From positions 33,518,369 through 33,582,368 of the forward strand of contig NC_087064.1 in assembly GCF_963678635.1 (NCBI RefSeq): a DNA stretch of 64,000 bases, written 5' to 3'. Within the stretch, counting starts at the first letter, position 1. Every line of letters starts with the position of its first letter. The DNA comes from Symsagittifera roscoffensis (taxonomy: Eukaryota; Xenacoelomorpha; Acoela; Convolutidae). The translations under genes were made by a program, and so were the position numbers. The notes under the pieces were generated by a model. That model did not search any database. It had not been told where the DNA came from and saw only the letters and a list, made by a program, of their open reading frames with translations. This document shows, one piece after another, positions 30,810 through 39,925 of the stretch.

Positions 30810-33800
30810 TGTTAAAAATTTTTTGTTGGTCCTCTGTGTAGTTACTTATGTTGAATGTAGGTTTGAAATATGGAGTTTTTGTGAAATAATCCGTATTTCT
30901 GTTTTCGTTACTTATTATATTATTTATAGATAATTCTTCATTAAGAATTGTAGATTGGCAAATATCTAGTAATTGGAGTATATTATTTACGCGATAGGCT
31001 TTTTCGTGTATTGGTGATATTGTAGCGTTGGTTTCACAATATCCTAAAAGTCCTAAAGGTAATGTTACTTGGTAAGGTGTGTTGTTATAGACATGTAAGG
31101 AAATGATATCGGAATTCGAATTTTTCAAATATTTTATGGATGAGATTGTGATTTTGAAAAATTTGTGAATAGGTTTGAATTCAAATTCTGACATATAAAA
31201 TTTTTGTTTGTTTTGTTCTTTATCATATTGGTGAACTTGTTTGATTGAAAAATTATAGATATTTCCTGATAGTGGTTTTAGGTGTTTTCTTTGTTGGTTA
31301 AATATCGGGTAGAATTTTGAAAAGAATGGTGGTTGTTTATTTAATCTTTGAAAAAATGTTAAGGATGTTTCTTTTGTTTTTGTATATTTATCTTTGATTA
31401 ATATTTTACTATTTAGTATGTTAATTGTTGGTATATACTTCGAAATAAATGGTATTCCAATGATATTATATTTAATGTCAGTGATATGGAATATTTGTTT
31501 GAATGGCTTATTTAAAATTTTGCTTTGTTCCATTGTTCTGGTGGGGAGGAGAAATAATTGGATTTTTCCGTAGTTTATCAATGTTGATCCTTGTGCTGTT
31601 GCTAGTTTGCTGGAGGTTTCAAGAGGTGTTAGCTTTGGGTGTAAGGTTTTTATTTCATTCCATGTGGGGATGTTTATTATGTTTGATTCTGCTCCTGAAT
31701 CAATTAAAAAATCTATTTCAAGGTCTGGTGGTTGAAATTCTTTATTTCTTGGGCTTTCTAAGAGAAATGGTATTGTCCAAATTTTTTCTTTGGGTTGTTC
31801 TTTTTGTATATTTTGATAAATGTGGTTTGTATTCAAGCATTTTGTTTTGGTATTTTTATTGGTTTGATCTGTAGTGTTAATCTCGTTTGTTTCTTGCGTC
31901 GTTGGTGTGGAATTTATGGGTGTAGTGTAATAATTTTGAAGAAATTCTGATTGATTTTCATATATGTGTGATGGAAAGGGTTGTTCATATATGACAGATT
32001 CATAGTCATTTTCGACTTTTATCATATTGATAGAAAGAGTGTTTTCAGTATCACTTTCTGAATCTGATGATGTACAGTTTATTTGATTGAGTTGTAACGT
32101 ATCAGTTACTGTGTCATCAATACCTGGAGGGTCTGATGTTGTTTCTGGATTTGACTGTACTTGATTGATTTGTCTTTGATGTTTAGGTGTACTACTTCTG
32201 TGGCGATTATTAGAATTATTATAGTTATTATTATTCCGGTGTGGTGATTGGGAATAATTTCTATAGCGATTATTATAACTTGAGTGTCGATTTTGTGAAT
32301 TATTTCGCGATCTGTTTTGGTAATTATTGTTTGGTCTGTTATAGTTCGATCTGTTATATGAGTTATTCCTTGATTGATTGTTCGGGTAATTCTGGTTTCG
32401 GTTGTTTGAATAACTTCTATTTCGATTATAGGAGTAGTTTCTATTCCTATTGTATGATGAATTTCGTGATTGGTTGTTTGGATAGTAGTTATTTCTTGAT
32501 TGGGAATTAGATCTAGAAACAAATCGTTGTGTATTTGAATTTGATCTGGAGTAGTTATTTCGACTATTTGGTCTATTGTAGTGATTTTGTGATGAATTAT
32601 TCGTGTTTCTTCGTTCTGGTGATCTTCCTCTATAACTTGAGTTATATGGTGATTGATTTCTTGTATAATTTGTATTGTTCGGGAGTGGTTTTCCTGAACT
32701 GTTGTTGCTGTAAACTGTTTTGTTCGGTAGATTTTGATCTTTTTTCATGTATTGATAGAATGATTTATTTGGTTCTTTATATTTTTGAGGTTTATTTTGA
32801 TTGTCTTGCTGTTTTTGTCTACATTCGGAAATACTATGTCCGTATCGTCGGCAATAATTACACCATTTTTTGAAAGATGGTTTGCCTTTAAAGTTCGGGT
32901 TCTTTTCGTAAATATTGAGTATTTCAGTGATTTTTTCAACGAGGTCTGTCTCTGATTCCTGTATATTATTAATATTAGTGGGAGTCGTTTCAATTCTATT
33001 AACGTATTGTAATTTCAGATTTTCCGTTTCTTCTAGTTTCATCGTGATTTCTGCTTGTTCTAATTTGTCTACTAGTTTTCGAAAATCTAAATCGGGTTCT
33101 CGAATTGAAGAAGGATGGGATGCTCTCTTTTTTATTGCTATTTTCCTTAATTGTGGTGTTAAGGTCATCATTAAGATTTCTGTCATCTTTGTGTTTTTAT
33201 AGTCATGTGTATTTAATGAATATGCTTTTCGAACTAGTGTTTCGATTCGTACTGCTATTTGCTTGATGGTTTCGTTTGGTAATCTGCGAATTTCATTACA
33301 TAAAACTCTTTGTTGTTGTTTGTTTCTTTCGGAGTCAAACATTTTTGAAAATTCCTGTGTAAACCTTTTCCAGTTTGATTTTATTTCTAGAGGTAGTACT
33401 GAAAACCATTTTTGGGCTGCGCCATCTAAGGTTGTTTGTATTAACGCTGTGCGTCGATGTATCCAATTTTGATGTAGTGGCGTATTTATTGGTTCAGGTC
33501 CAATATTTAAAATCAGGTTTGCTGTTACTGCATTTAAATAATCTTCTACAGAGTATTCAGGGTCTGTTCCTGTGAAAACCATTAAAGGTTTGTTTGATGT
33601 TATTGATGATCCACCCATAAGGTATGGATTCATTGTCATTTGTAATGATTCTGCTGCATTTGGCATTTGAGAAAAATTTGAAAGTTGGTTTCTTGTTATT
33701 TCATGTTGTTGGAGATAATATGGGAGTGGTATTTCATTTTGCATTTGTGATGCTTGATACGAGTGTGCAGTCATTGGATTTTGTTGTTGAATTGGTTGAA

Positions 33801-34041
33801 AAGATTGTGTATTAATTAGATTTTGTTGTTGAATTGGTTGTTGATGTTGTGCATCTATTGGTTGTGGAGAAAAATTTCTATGATTTGTACGTGTTTTCTG
33901 TATTCCTTGTCTACGATATTCTTGAGTATTTGGTGCAAATATATCTGGTTGTAAGAAATCATCATCTGAGGATAAATAATCCATTTGATAAGATGTCTGT
34001 TTTTTTATTTTTATTTTGTTGAAAAAATGGGTAATTTTCAC
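30802..34041 (-). CDS. gag: Gag with C-terminal aspartic protease (1079 aa)
   Basis: Structural protein of the particle fused to its protease. Residues 20-130 are Gln-rich. About 150-340 is the capsid region (LDGAAQKWF and FSKMFDSERN stretches, as in retrotransposon Gag). A CX2CX4HX4C zinc knuckle lies at Cys394, Cys397, His402, Cys407. Residues about 425-620 form a striking Asn/Arg/Ser/Tyr-rich low-complexity tract that could bind RNA or phase-separate. The protease has its active site at Asp781 (LIDSGAESN) and a IIGIPFI segment near 860-866. Roughly 200 more residues of unknown role follow. Start choice: the first ATG overlaps the upstream ORF by 80 nt; an internal ATG at 33984 (residue 20) precedes an acidic MDYLSSDDD stretch and could be the real start. 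Confidence 0.92.
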   Translation of the reverse strand: MKITHFFNKIKIKKQTSYQMDYLSSDDDFLQPDIFAPNTQEYRRQGIQKTRTNHRNFSPQPIDAQHQQPIQQQNLINTQSFQPIQQQNPMTAHSYQASQMQNEIPLPYYLQQHEITRNQLSNFSQMPNAAESLQMTMNPYLMGGSSITSNKPLMVFTGTDPEYSVEDYLNAVTANLILNIGPEPINTPLHQNWIHRRTALIQTTLDGAAQKWFSVLPLEIKSNWKRFTQEFSKMFDSERNKQQQRVLCNEIRRLPNETIKQIAVRIETLVRKAYSLNTHDYKNTKMTEILMMTLTPQLRKIAIKKRASHPSSIREPDLDFRKLVDKLEQAEITMKLEETENLKLQYVNRIETTPTNINNIQESETDLVEKITEILNIYEKNPNFKGKPSFKKWCNYCRRYGHSISECRQKQQDNQNKPQKYKEPNKSFYQYMKKDQNLPNKTVYSNNSSGKPLPNNTNYTRNQSPYNSSYRGRSPERRNTNNSSQNHYNRPNSRNNYSRSNSNTQRFVSRSNSQSRNNYYPNNQSRNSSYNRNRNYSYNRNRSYSNNRNQNYPNNQSRNNSYNRSNYNRPNNNYQNRSRNNSQNRHSSYNNRYRNYSQSPHRNNNNYNNSNNRHRSSTPKHQRQINQVQSNPETTSDPPGIDDTVTDTLQLNQINCTSSDSESDTENTLSINMIKVENDYESVIYEQPFPSHIYENQSEFLQNYYTTPINSTPTTQETNEINTTDQTNKNTKTKCLNTNHIYQNIQKEQPKEKIWTIPFLLESPRNKEFQPPDLEIDFLIDSGAESNIINIPTWNEIKTLHPKLTPLETSSKLATAQGSTLINYGKIQLFLLPTRTMEQSKILNKPFKQIFHITDIKYNIIGIPFISKYIPTINILNSKILIKDKYTKTKETSLTFFQRLNKQPPFFSKFYPIFNQQRKHLKPLSGNIYNFSIKQVHQYDKEQNKQKFYMSEFEFKPIHKFFKITISSIKYLKNSNSDIISLHVYNNTPYQVTLPLGLLGYCETNATISPIHEKAYRVNNILQLLDICQSTILNEELSINNIISNENRNTDYFTKTPYFKPTFNISNYTEDQQKIFNNV

Positions 34042-35386
34042 TGTGATCCTGTGGAGGATTTGTTTGGAAATTTATTGAATTAGATTGGGTCATTGGGTTA
34101 TCCCAATTTCGAGATCTTGTATATTGGTTAAAATTTCTTTGTGGTTGGTTATATGTTTTTGATGGATGTGTATAATTATAATTATGGTCTGCAAAGTTGT
34201 TTCTAGTGAATGTTTTGTGTGTTTTTGATGGTATTGTCATGGGTCTGTATGTTTGGTAATCCATATGTGAATATTTAGGGGCAACCGAAGGTTTAACGGT
34301 TGATTGTAAGGTTACCTGTGTTTGTGAAGGATTTGTATTTCTTGGTGTTGTTAAATTTGGGCGTATTGGTGAAATACTTTGTTGTGTAGTTGTTGTGTGT
34401 ACAATTTCTTCATTTATGAAGTGTGATGGTGTCTGGATATCTTGTTGAGTAAGATTCCTAGTTCCATTGAGGTTTTCATTGTGTATAACTGTAGAGTTTA
34501 AACTATTATTTTGTGTATCGGGCAAAAATGTATTATAGTTTAATGGTGTTGCATCAATGGTTAATGGTATTACTTTTACATAATCTCTTATGTAAGATAT
34601 CGTACTTATTGCTTGACTTGAGATTGATTGTGGGAAGCTTATAAATGCGGGATGAGACCATTCGGGGTCCCAAACATAATCTGATTGTTCTGTGATAGCG
34701 GTATCATCGTTCGAGTTTTGGGGTCTAAAATTTTTTCTTGCTTGTGCAATTAAATCAATATTGTGTGTGAAATAATCTATTATGAACCATGCCAAAATTT
34801 TTTGTAGATCGTGTTTTGTATGTTGTGAAACGTCGTCTTTCGTGAAATTTTCTTTAATGATGTTTAAATAACTAGAGAGTAGTGTGATTTCATGTCGTAC
34901 TTTCAAATGTTTAGATGTTTCTGTCGGTGAGACATTTGTTATTGGGATTTCGTTTTCTAATATCGAAATATAGCTATAAATTATTGCGAAAACTTCATTG
35001 GTGAATATGGAGTTTGCTCTTTGTGAGTTATGATATTGGATGCTTTTTATATATTCTGAAAAAACTTTCGAAAATTCTAAATCAAGATCGTCTGTTTGGA
35101 TTGTATATTTTCTATGATTATGGTTTGGTGAGGTGAATTCTATGGAGTAGATTCCATACTGTTGTGTTATGTTGCATATATCTTTTAAGTAGTGGTCTAT
35201 GATTTGTCTTTTGATTTTTACATCTGGGAACTCTGTTTTACATGGACTAATTCCGGGTTCAAATAAATTTAATAGTAAATTTTTGCAAAATATATGCTGT
35301 CCTCTATCAGTGGTTGCATCTACGATAAAAGGAAAGATTTCATCATCATCTGGACTTTCTTCACCTGGGGTGTGCGTTGAGCTCAT
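33962..35386 (-). CDS. 474-aa ORF upstream of gag, unknown function
   Basis: Not recognised. Residues about 1-20 are acidic. About 25-260 look globular and mainly helical, with only three Cys, all within the first ~75 residues. Residues about 300-474 are Asn/Thr/Gln/Pro-rich and probably disordered, with an NNFADHNYNY and a RSRNWDNP stretch. No signal peptide and no membrane segment. It overlaps the 155-aa ORF by 26 nt and gag by 80 nt, each time stepping into the +1 frame. Ty3/Gypsy elements normally start with gag, so a large ORF ahead of it is unusual. It might supply a matrix- or nucleocapsid-like function as part of an extended Gag, but that is inference. Confidence 0.8.
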   Translation of the reverse strand: MSSTHTPGEESPDDDEIFPFIVDATTDRGQHIFCKNLLLNLFEPGISPCKTEFPDVKIKRQIIDHYLKDICNITQQYGIYSIEFTSPNHNHRKYTIQTDDLDLEFSKVFSEYIKSIQYHNSQRANSIFTNEVFAIIYSYISILENEIPITNVSPTETSKHLKVRHEITLLSSYLNIIKENFTKDDVSQHTKHDLQKILAWFIIDYFTHNIDLIAQARKNFRPQNSNDDTAITEQSDYVWDPEWSHPAFISFPQSISSQAISTISYIRDYVKVIPLTIDATPLNYNTFLPDTQNNSLNSTVIHNENLNGTRNLTQQDIQTPSHFINEEIVHTTTTQQSISPIRPNLTTPRNTNPSQTQVTLQSTVKPSVAPKYSHMDYQTYRPMTIPSKTHKTFTRNNFADHNYNYTHPSKTYNQPQRNFNQYTRSRNWDNPMTQSNSINFQTNPPQDHSENYPFFQQNKNKKTDILSNGLFILR

Positions 35387-35828
35387 TTTTTCGTTCGATG
35401 ACTGTTAATATGTAATTATCAATGTGTCTAATTGGTTGATTCCAATTGTATAAATGTACTGGTTTGTGTTTATACTGCTTTTTTATTCTTCTTTTTCCTC
35501 TTTTTGATGAATTTGAAGTTGTTTCTGAGTCAGAAAAATATAATTGATCGTGAAGTGGGCAATTTTTATCTATTGATTCTTTTAGTTTGTAAAGTTCGTC
35601 TAAACTGTTGGTTTCTGATTCTGAAAATGCGTTTCGATTTTTTGAAAATCTTTTTCGTGTTATTTGTCTTTGTTTCGTTATTATTTTTCTTTTTAGTGTT
35701 TGTCGTTTTGTTCGAATGTATCCAACTGTTTGTATATGAGGTGTGATTACAAGGTCGTATTTTTTGTTATCTATTTCACAATTGTGTAAAACGATTGTTT
35801 GTTTATTTCCTAGGTTTTTAAATGACAT
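35361..35828 (-). CDS. 155-aa basic ORF, first large ORF of the giant element
   Basis: Not recognised. It has two strongly basic tracts (about residues 40-65, RTKRQTLKRK and onward, and about 108-122, KRGKRRIKKQYKHK) separated by a Ser/Glu/Asp-rich acidic stretch (SESETNS, FSDSETTSNSS). That composition suits RNA or DNA binding and nuclear entry. It is followed by the 474-aa ORF in the +1 frame with a 26-nt overlap. An RNA-binding regulator, or the N-terminal part of a frameshifted Gag precursor, are both possible. Confidence 0.7.
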   Translation of the reverse strand: MSFKNLGNKQTIVLHNCEIDNKKYDLVITPHIQTVGYIRTKRQTLKRKIITKQRQITRKRFSKNRNAFSESETNSLDELYKLKESIDKNCPLHDQLYFSDSETTSNSSKRGKRRIKKQYKHKPVHLYNWNQPIRHIDNYILTVIERKNELNAHPR

Positions 35829-37064
35829 AAGGTTTAGGATGACGGATGCAAAAGGTTGTTAAATGAATTCTATTTTCCTAAACTGTTAGTTCTTACGATT
35901 TTTTGGTTAGCTTAACCTGGGTCTATTTGTTCAGGGTTGGAGAGAAAAGTATATCGATTCCGAAGAATGATTTTTTATTTTCTCGTGGCTAGTATAAGTT
36001 AAGGTGTTAACTTACTTAATCTTACTTAGGGGTAGTGATTGTGTTCAAGGGTTGGAGAATAGTAAATCGATCCACAAGGTTCAGGTATAATTAGAACGCG
36101 AGTAGTTCGTTAGATACTATTTTAAACTTACTAAGTCTAAGATTTATCCTGGGTCTGGTAAGAGGGGGGGTCAAGTGAAGGATGAATAACCGAAGTTCTT
36201 CACTATTTATCCTAATTTGAATGATTAGTTTTGTTTAAAAATTTCTATTAGTCTTAGGTCTTTAGAAAGGGTTGGGTAGTGAATCGACGTTTGAGGTCGT
36301 TAGACACTAATTAAGTGGGTGGGGGAGAACAAAGTTGTTCTGTTTGATCCAAGGATAAGCCTTGATGATCAAATTTGAAATTTAATTAAGTAGAAAATGA
36401 TTTAAGATCCAAGGATAAGCCTTGATGATCTGGTTTTAAAATTAAGTGAATTTAAGTTTTAATAAAATTTTAAATGTGTGTAAAGGAAAAATTTAGTGTT
36501 TTGATGATATTAGTGGGTTTATGATTGCTGTTATGTTTTAGGTGATGGAGCTGGAACAACAGGATGATTTATGATTATTAACCATTTATTGTCATGCTAC
36601 TAATTTTTATTTTTTATTTTTCAATAAATATTTTTCAAACATGTTTTGTATATTACTGCAGAATTTTAGGAAAACGATCTTAGATCTTTTTATCAATCGT
36701 TATTGTATATTAATAATTTTGTTTAGCGCCTGAAATGATTTTGAAGATTAACTTCAAGGTTTTATGTTTGCAAATGAAAATCTAAATTCATTGCCAGTAA
36801 TATTCTAAATATAAAAGTTTGTTCTGGTTTTTGCCTAACTATCATATAGCTATATGGCAAGTTTCTACTTTGTCGTATGTCGTCTCTGGTTCGAGGTCTT
36901 CTTCCAATTCCGGGTAGTTCTGTTATGGTTCGGAATATTGGCTCTGATCTATTGAGTCGTAGAGACATTTCGATTAAATTATTGTCGTATAACATTTTGT
37001 AAATGTTTTTGTCTAATTTCTAATCTATTTTGGTTAATTCTAAGCTATTAAGGTCTTGTTCGAG
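35829..37064 (-). promoter_or_regulatory. 5' leader of the giant element with repeats and candidate splice donors
   Basis: About 1.25 kb between the primer-binding site and the first large ORF. A 25-bp word with a CAAGG-loop-CCTTG hairpin core occurs twice, 60 bp apart (36346-36370, 36406-36430). A GGGTTGG...ATCGA motif occurs three times (35933-35960, 36049-36072, 36269-36290). On the coding strand, GTAAG donor-like sites start at 36132, 36025 and 36015. By analogy with retroviral leaders these could serve RNA packaging or dimerisation and subgenomic splicing. Confidence 0.5.
36762..36995 (-). CDS. 77-aa Arg-rich leader ORF
   Basis: The first ATG-initiated frame of notable length after the 5' LTR. 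The product is rich in Arg (GRRPRTRDDIRQSR) and has no hydrophobic segment. It may be a small regulatory protein, a first coding exon joined by splicing to a downstream frame such as the methionine-free one, or chance. Kept because its composition is protein-like and it sits in the expected place for a first exon. Confidence 0.35.
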   Translation of the reverse strand: MLYDNNLIEMSLRLNRSEPIFRTITELPGIGRRPRTRDDIRQSRNLPYSYMIVRQKPEQTFIFRILLAMNLDFHLQT

Positions 37065-37080
37065 ACTTATGGTCGCACCA
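37065..37080 (-). other. Primer-binding site of the giant element
   Basis: On the coding strand it reads TGGTGCGACCATAAG, starting 2 nt inside the 5' LTR, as in retroviruses. The first 11 nt equal those of the left remnant's site at 3582. The matching tRNA was not identified. Confidence 0.8.
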
Positions 37081-37082
37081 GA

Positions 37083-37492
37083 TGAGTTAGGACCGATTTG
37101 GTTAACTCATAGAGTAATTTCGGATAGGGTACACCGTCTGCTCGTCACGCTATCTTATTTTCGGCCGGATAGATTCGTGCAACTTCTTAGTCTAATACCG
37201 ATCCTAATCTTACTCTTATACTATCTAGTCTCAGGTTGTTTAACTAGTCTCTGCTAGGCTCAATAGATCTAGGGTATACTGGTTTATTGCGGCCGCTGAA
37301 GTGCTCGGGAGAGTCCAACTAATTTCTAAGTTAAATTCAAATCTCTCTGGTGCTGAAATTACAAGTAACTTCAGCACTTACAAATAAGTGGGTTGTTAGT
37401 TAGATGGATCATGATTGGTTAATATTAAATACTTTACATTGGTAAAATATCTAATTTATCCAATCATAAAATGTAGTTTAGATCAGGTTCCA
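37083..37492 (-). repeat. 5' LTR of the giant element
   Basis: 410 bp, TG...CA, one mismatch against the 3' LTR. It would carry the promoter; the coding strand has CCAAT motifs, a GTATAAGAG TATA-like site and AATAAA. Confidence 0.93.
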
Positions 37493-37496
37493 CTAT

Positions 37497-38035
37497 ATAG
37501 TTTTTCTTTGATACTTTTGGATCTTACGGAGCTACTATGGTTCGCAGACTTGACCGCGCAAACCATATGGTTTTTATCACGGCCAACACGTTTCATGTTT
37601 TGAGGCTTATTCTGTAATGAATTTGTTGGTGTTATTTTGAATGGTGATCCAAAGTTGTTTTCAGGCCGCAACCTACACCTCACTTGGTCTGAATAAACCA
37701 CAACACTTTAAAGCTGAGTGAATCTTGGCAGTTGATCCCTCGAGAAAATTACTCCCACTGATACTTCTCAAAAGAAATTGATAAAATTTTCATCGTTATA
37801 AGTTGAATTTTAAAAAAAAAAGGTTCGAATTGCTGCTTCTAGTGTCTAGACAATGGCATCACAGTTGAAAAAAAAACTACAACTGTCTTATGAAAAATCA
37901 ATTCTAGATTGCCCTCTGGCAGCGATATGAAAAATTCCATTTCTTGATTTTTGTTTCAAAAAGTCTAATAGAAATTTGATTCAGTCATGCAACAAATCGC
38001 AGCAAAAACAGCTCAGAAAAAAATATAGTTGGTGA
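37497..38035. other. Stretch without recognisable gene
   Basis: Host flank of the giant element. A 26-codon plus-strand frame at 37537 looks protein-like but is too short to support. Confidence 0.4.
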
Positions 38036-38461
38036 CAGGGGCGGATTTAGGGTCCCCCCTTTGATACTGTTTTAAGAAATCCATTTTTGGCCGACCGACC
38101 CTAATATATACTAATTTGGCGCCAATATATACTAATTTTGAGGGGGGACCGCGCGCCGAAAAAACGCAATTTTTCGGTCGCCAATATTTTTCGGCGCCAA
38201 TATATACTAATTTTGAGGGGGGACCGCGCGCCGAAAAAACGCAATTTTTCGGTCAAAATTTTCCAAAAAGTGCCTAAAAACGCCTTTTTTGGCCTGTTTT
38301 TTTTAAGAATGTGCCTGCAGCGCAGAAATTTTTTCAAAAAATACGGTCTTTTTACTATTTTAGGAGAGCTCGGAAAATCAAATTGGTCAACCTAAAAAAC
38401 TTATCGACAAAATTTTTCGAATAACCGCCCCCCCCTCGAGAAAATCCTAGATCCGCCCCTG
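38036..38461. mobile_element. hAT-like MITE
   Basis: The ends are CAGGGGCGGATTTAGG and CCTAGATCCGCCCCTG, inverted repeats of the type found on hAT elements. They are flanked by 8-bp sequences GTTGGTGA and GCTGGTAA (6 of 8 match), consistent with an aged 8-bp target duplication. The interior has a 75-bp tandem duplication (GGCGCCAATATATACTAATT at about 38118 and 38193). No transposase. Confidence 0.8.
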
Positions 38462-38567
38462 GCTGGTAATGATGAAAACTGTATCGAGGAAACTGGTTTT
38501 GGTTTGTTCATTTTCAGGCCAAATCTGACAATTTTAGTAGATTCTGACATCCATATTTGAATATTTC

Positions 38568-38655
38568 AACAGTCTTTTTCAACAGTCTTTTCAACAGTCT
38601 TTTCAACAGTCTTTTCAACAGTCTTTTTCAACTGTCTTTTTAACAGTCTTTTTTT
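38568..38655. repeat. Short tandem repeat, ~13-bp unit
   Basis: CAACAGTCTTTT-type units repeat about seven times with slight length changes. Confidence 0.85.
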
Positions 38656-38858
38656 ACCGAAATCAGTCATCTTTTCCAGAAATAACTTACGGTAAATTTG
38701 GACTACAAATGATTTAAAAAAAAAATCTTTTTTTAAATCGTCTTTTCTTCAACCAGTGGTGTAGAAAAATTTTGTGCTACTTGCAAAACAACTCTCATAT
38801 TTCGCTGTTGTACAAATTGCTCAGTTTTTATCAGAGCTACAGACGCAAAAACTTGTTG

Positions 38859-39384
38859 TTCCGACTTTCGATACGAAAGTAACGGAATATTTGTGCTCGG
38901 GGTGGTTTTTTTTCTGACAAATTTCGACTTTTTAACTAGCCATTTCTGACGGAATTTTTTATATCATTCGAAAGCTATTGTTGTCCTGAGGTCAAATTTG
39001 AAACGATATTTCACCTGTGATCATTTTTCGTAAAGTTATGGTTGTTTAAAGATTGCCATTTTGGCCAATTTGGGACAATTAACGCGCGATATATTTCGCG
39101 CTATTAACGCGTAAGCGGAGATTTAATCCGTCTTAAAATCGTTCCAAATTGGTTGAAAGAAGCTTATTCGCCATAATTGATTTGTTACAAGGAGCTAAAT
39201 CTATCTTTTTGTACTTTATATGGCGTGTGGGGGGATGATTTTCATTAAAAAAATTTCAAATTTTAGAAAATTTTTTTTTTCATTTTGTTTTATTACATTC
39301 AATTTTTTGATGTTAATACTGCTCCATAAAACCTTAAAAGGCAGTCGGAACATTCAGGGCTTCGCCCTGATACGAGCAGTCTTG
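38859..39384 (+). mobile_element. Helitron-like non-autonomous element, first of a head-to-tail pair
   Basis: Family reference copy, about 526 bp. The start TTCCG ACTTTCGATACGAAAGT contains a 7-bp hairpin with a 3-nt loop. A middle block has nested cgcg palindromes (about 39080-39115). The 3' end has a perfect hairpin TCAGGGCTTCGCCCTGA followed by 14 nt ending CTTG. A TC-type start with a short hairpin 10-15 nt before a CT-- end is Helitron-like. The end is CTTG rather than the usual CTRR, so the class is tentative. No open frame is conserved. Confidence 0.7.
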
Positions 39385-39387
39385 TTG

Positions 39388-39925
39388 TTTCGACTTTCGA
39401 TACGAAAGTAACGGAATATTTGTGCTCGGGGTGGGTTTTTTTTTCTTCAGACAAATTTCGACTTTTTTAACTAGCCATTTTTGACAGAATATTTTTATAT
39501 CATTCGAAAGGTATTGCTGTCCTGAGCTCAAATTTGAAAAGATATTTCACCTGTGATCATTTTTCGTAAAGTTATGGGGGTTTAAAGACTGTCATTTTGG
39601 TCAATTTGGGACAATTAACGCGCGATATATTTCGCGCTATTAACGCGCAAGCAAAGATTTAATCCGTCTTAGAAATCGTTCCAAATTGGTTTAACGAAGC
39701 TTAGTTGCCATAATTGATTTGTTACAAGTAGCGAAATCTGGGTACAATCCTTTTGTACTTTATATGGTGTGTGGGGGGATGATTTTCATTAAAAAATTTC
39801 AAATTTTTGAAAAAAAAATTTTCATTTTGCCTTATTATTTTTAATTTTTTAAAATTATTACTGCTCCATAAACCTTAATAGGCAGTCGGAACATTCAGGG
39901 CTTCGCCCTGATACGAGCAGTCTTG
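39388..39925 (+). mobile_element. Helitron-like non-autonomous element, second of a head-to-tail pair
   Basis: Same family, starting 3 nt after the previous copy ends, in the same orientation. About 90% identical to it. It ends with an intact hairpin and CTTG. Confidence 0.7.

Larger units (their letters stand above)
18573..37492 (-). mobile_element. Intact 18.9-kb envelope-bearing Ty3/Gypsy element (retrovirus-like)
   Basis: Two 410-bp LTRs (18573-18982 and 37083-37492) bound the element and are flanked by the 4-bp duplication CTAT (18569-18572, 37493-37496). Transcription is right to left on this map. The internal part holds a primer-binding site, a ~1.25-kb leader, gag-protease, pol, an envelope gene and at least five further open frames. 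Typical Ty3/Gypsy elements are 5-8 kb and endogenous retroviruses 7-12 kb, so this one is about twice the usual size. Its coding strand is strongly A+C-rich (the plus strand reads as T+G-rich) from end to end, unlike the flanks. The nearly identical LTRs and open frames indicate a recent insertion that may still be competent. Confidence 0.93.

Noticed and set aside
31503-33202. Plus-strand frames inside the giant element (such as 31503-31874, 32529-32873, 32915-33202)
   Set aside because: They are complements of the intact Gag-protease gene and have the hydrophobic composition expected from reversing A+C-rich codons.
37041-37080. tRNA T-arm-like stem beside the giant element's primer-binding site (AGGTCT/AGACTT around TGTTCG)
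   Set aside because: The spacing to the CCA end is off by one for a tRNA, so mimicry of a longer primer match could not be supported.
37537-37617. 26-codon plus-strand frame with protein-like composition beside the 5' LTR
   Set aside because: Too short, with no exon partner or family.
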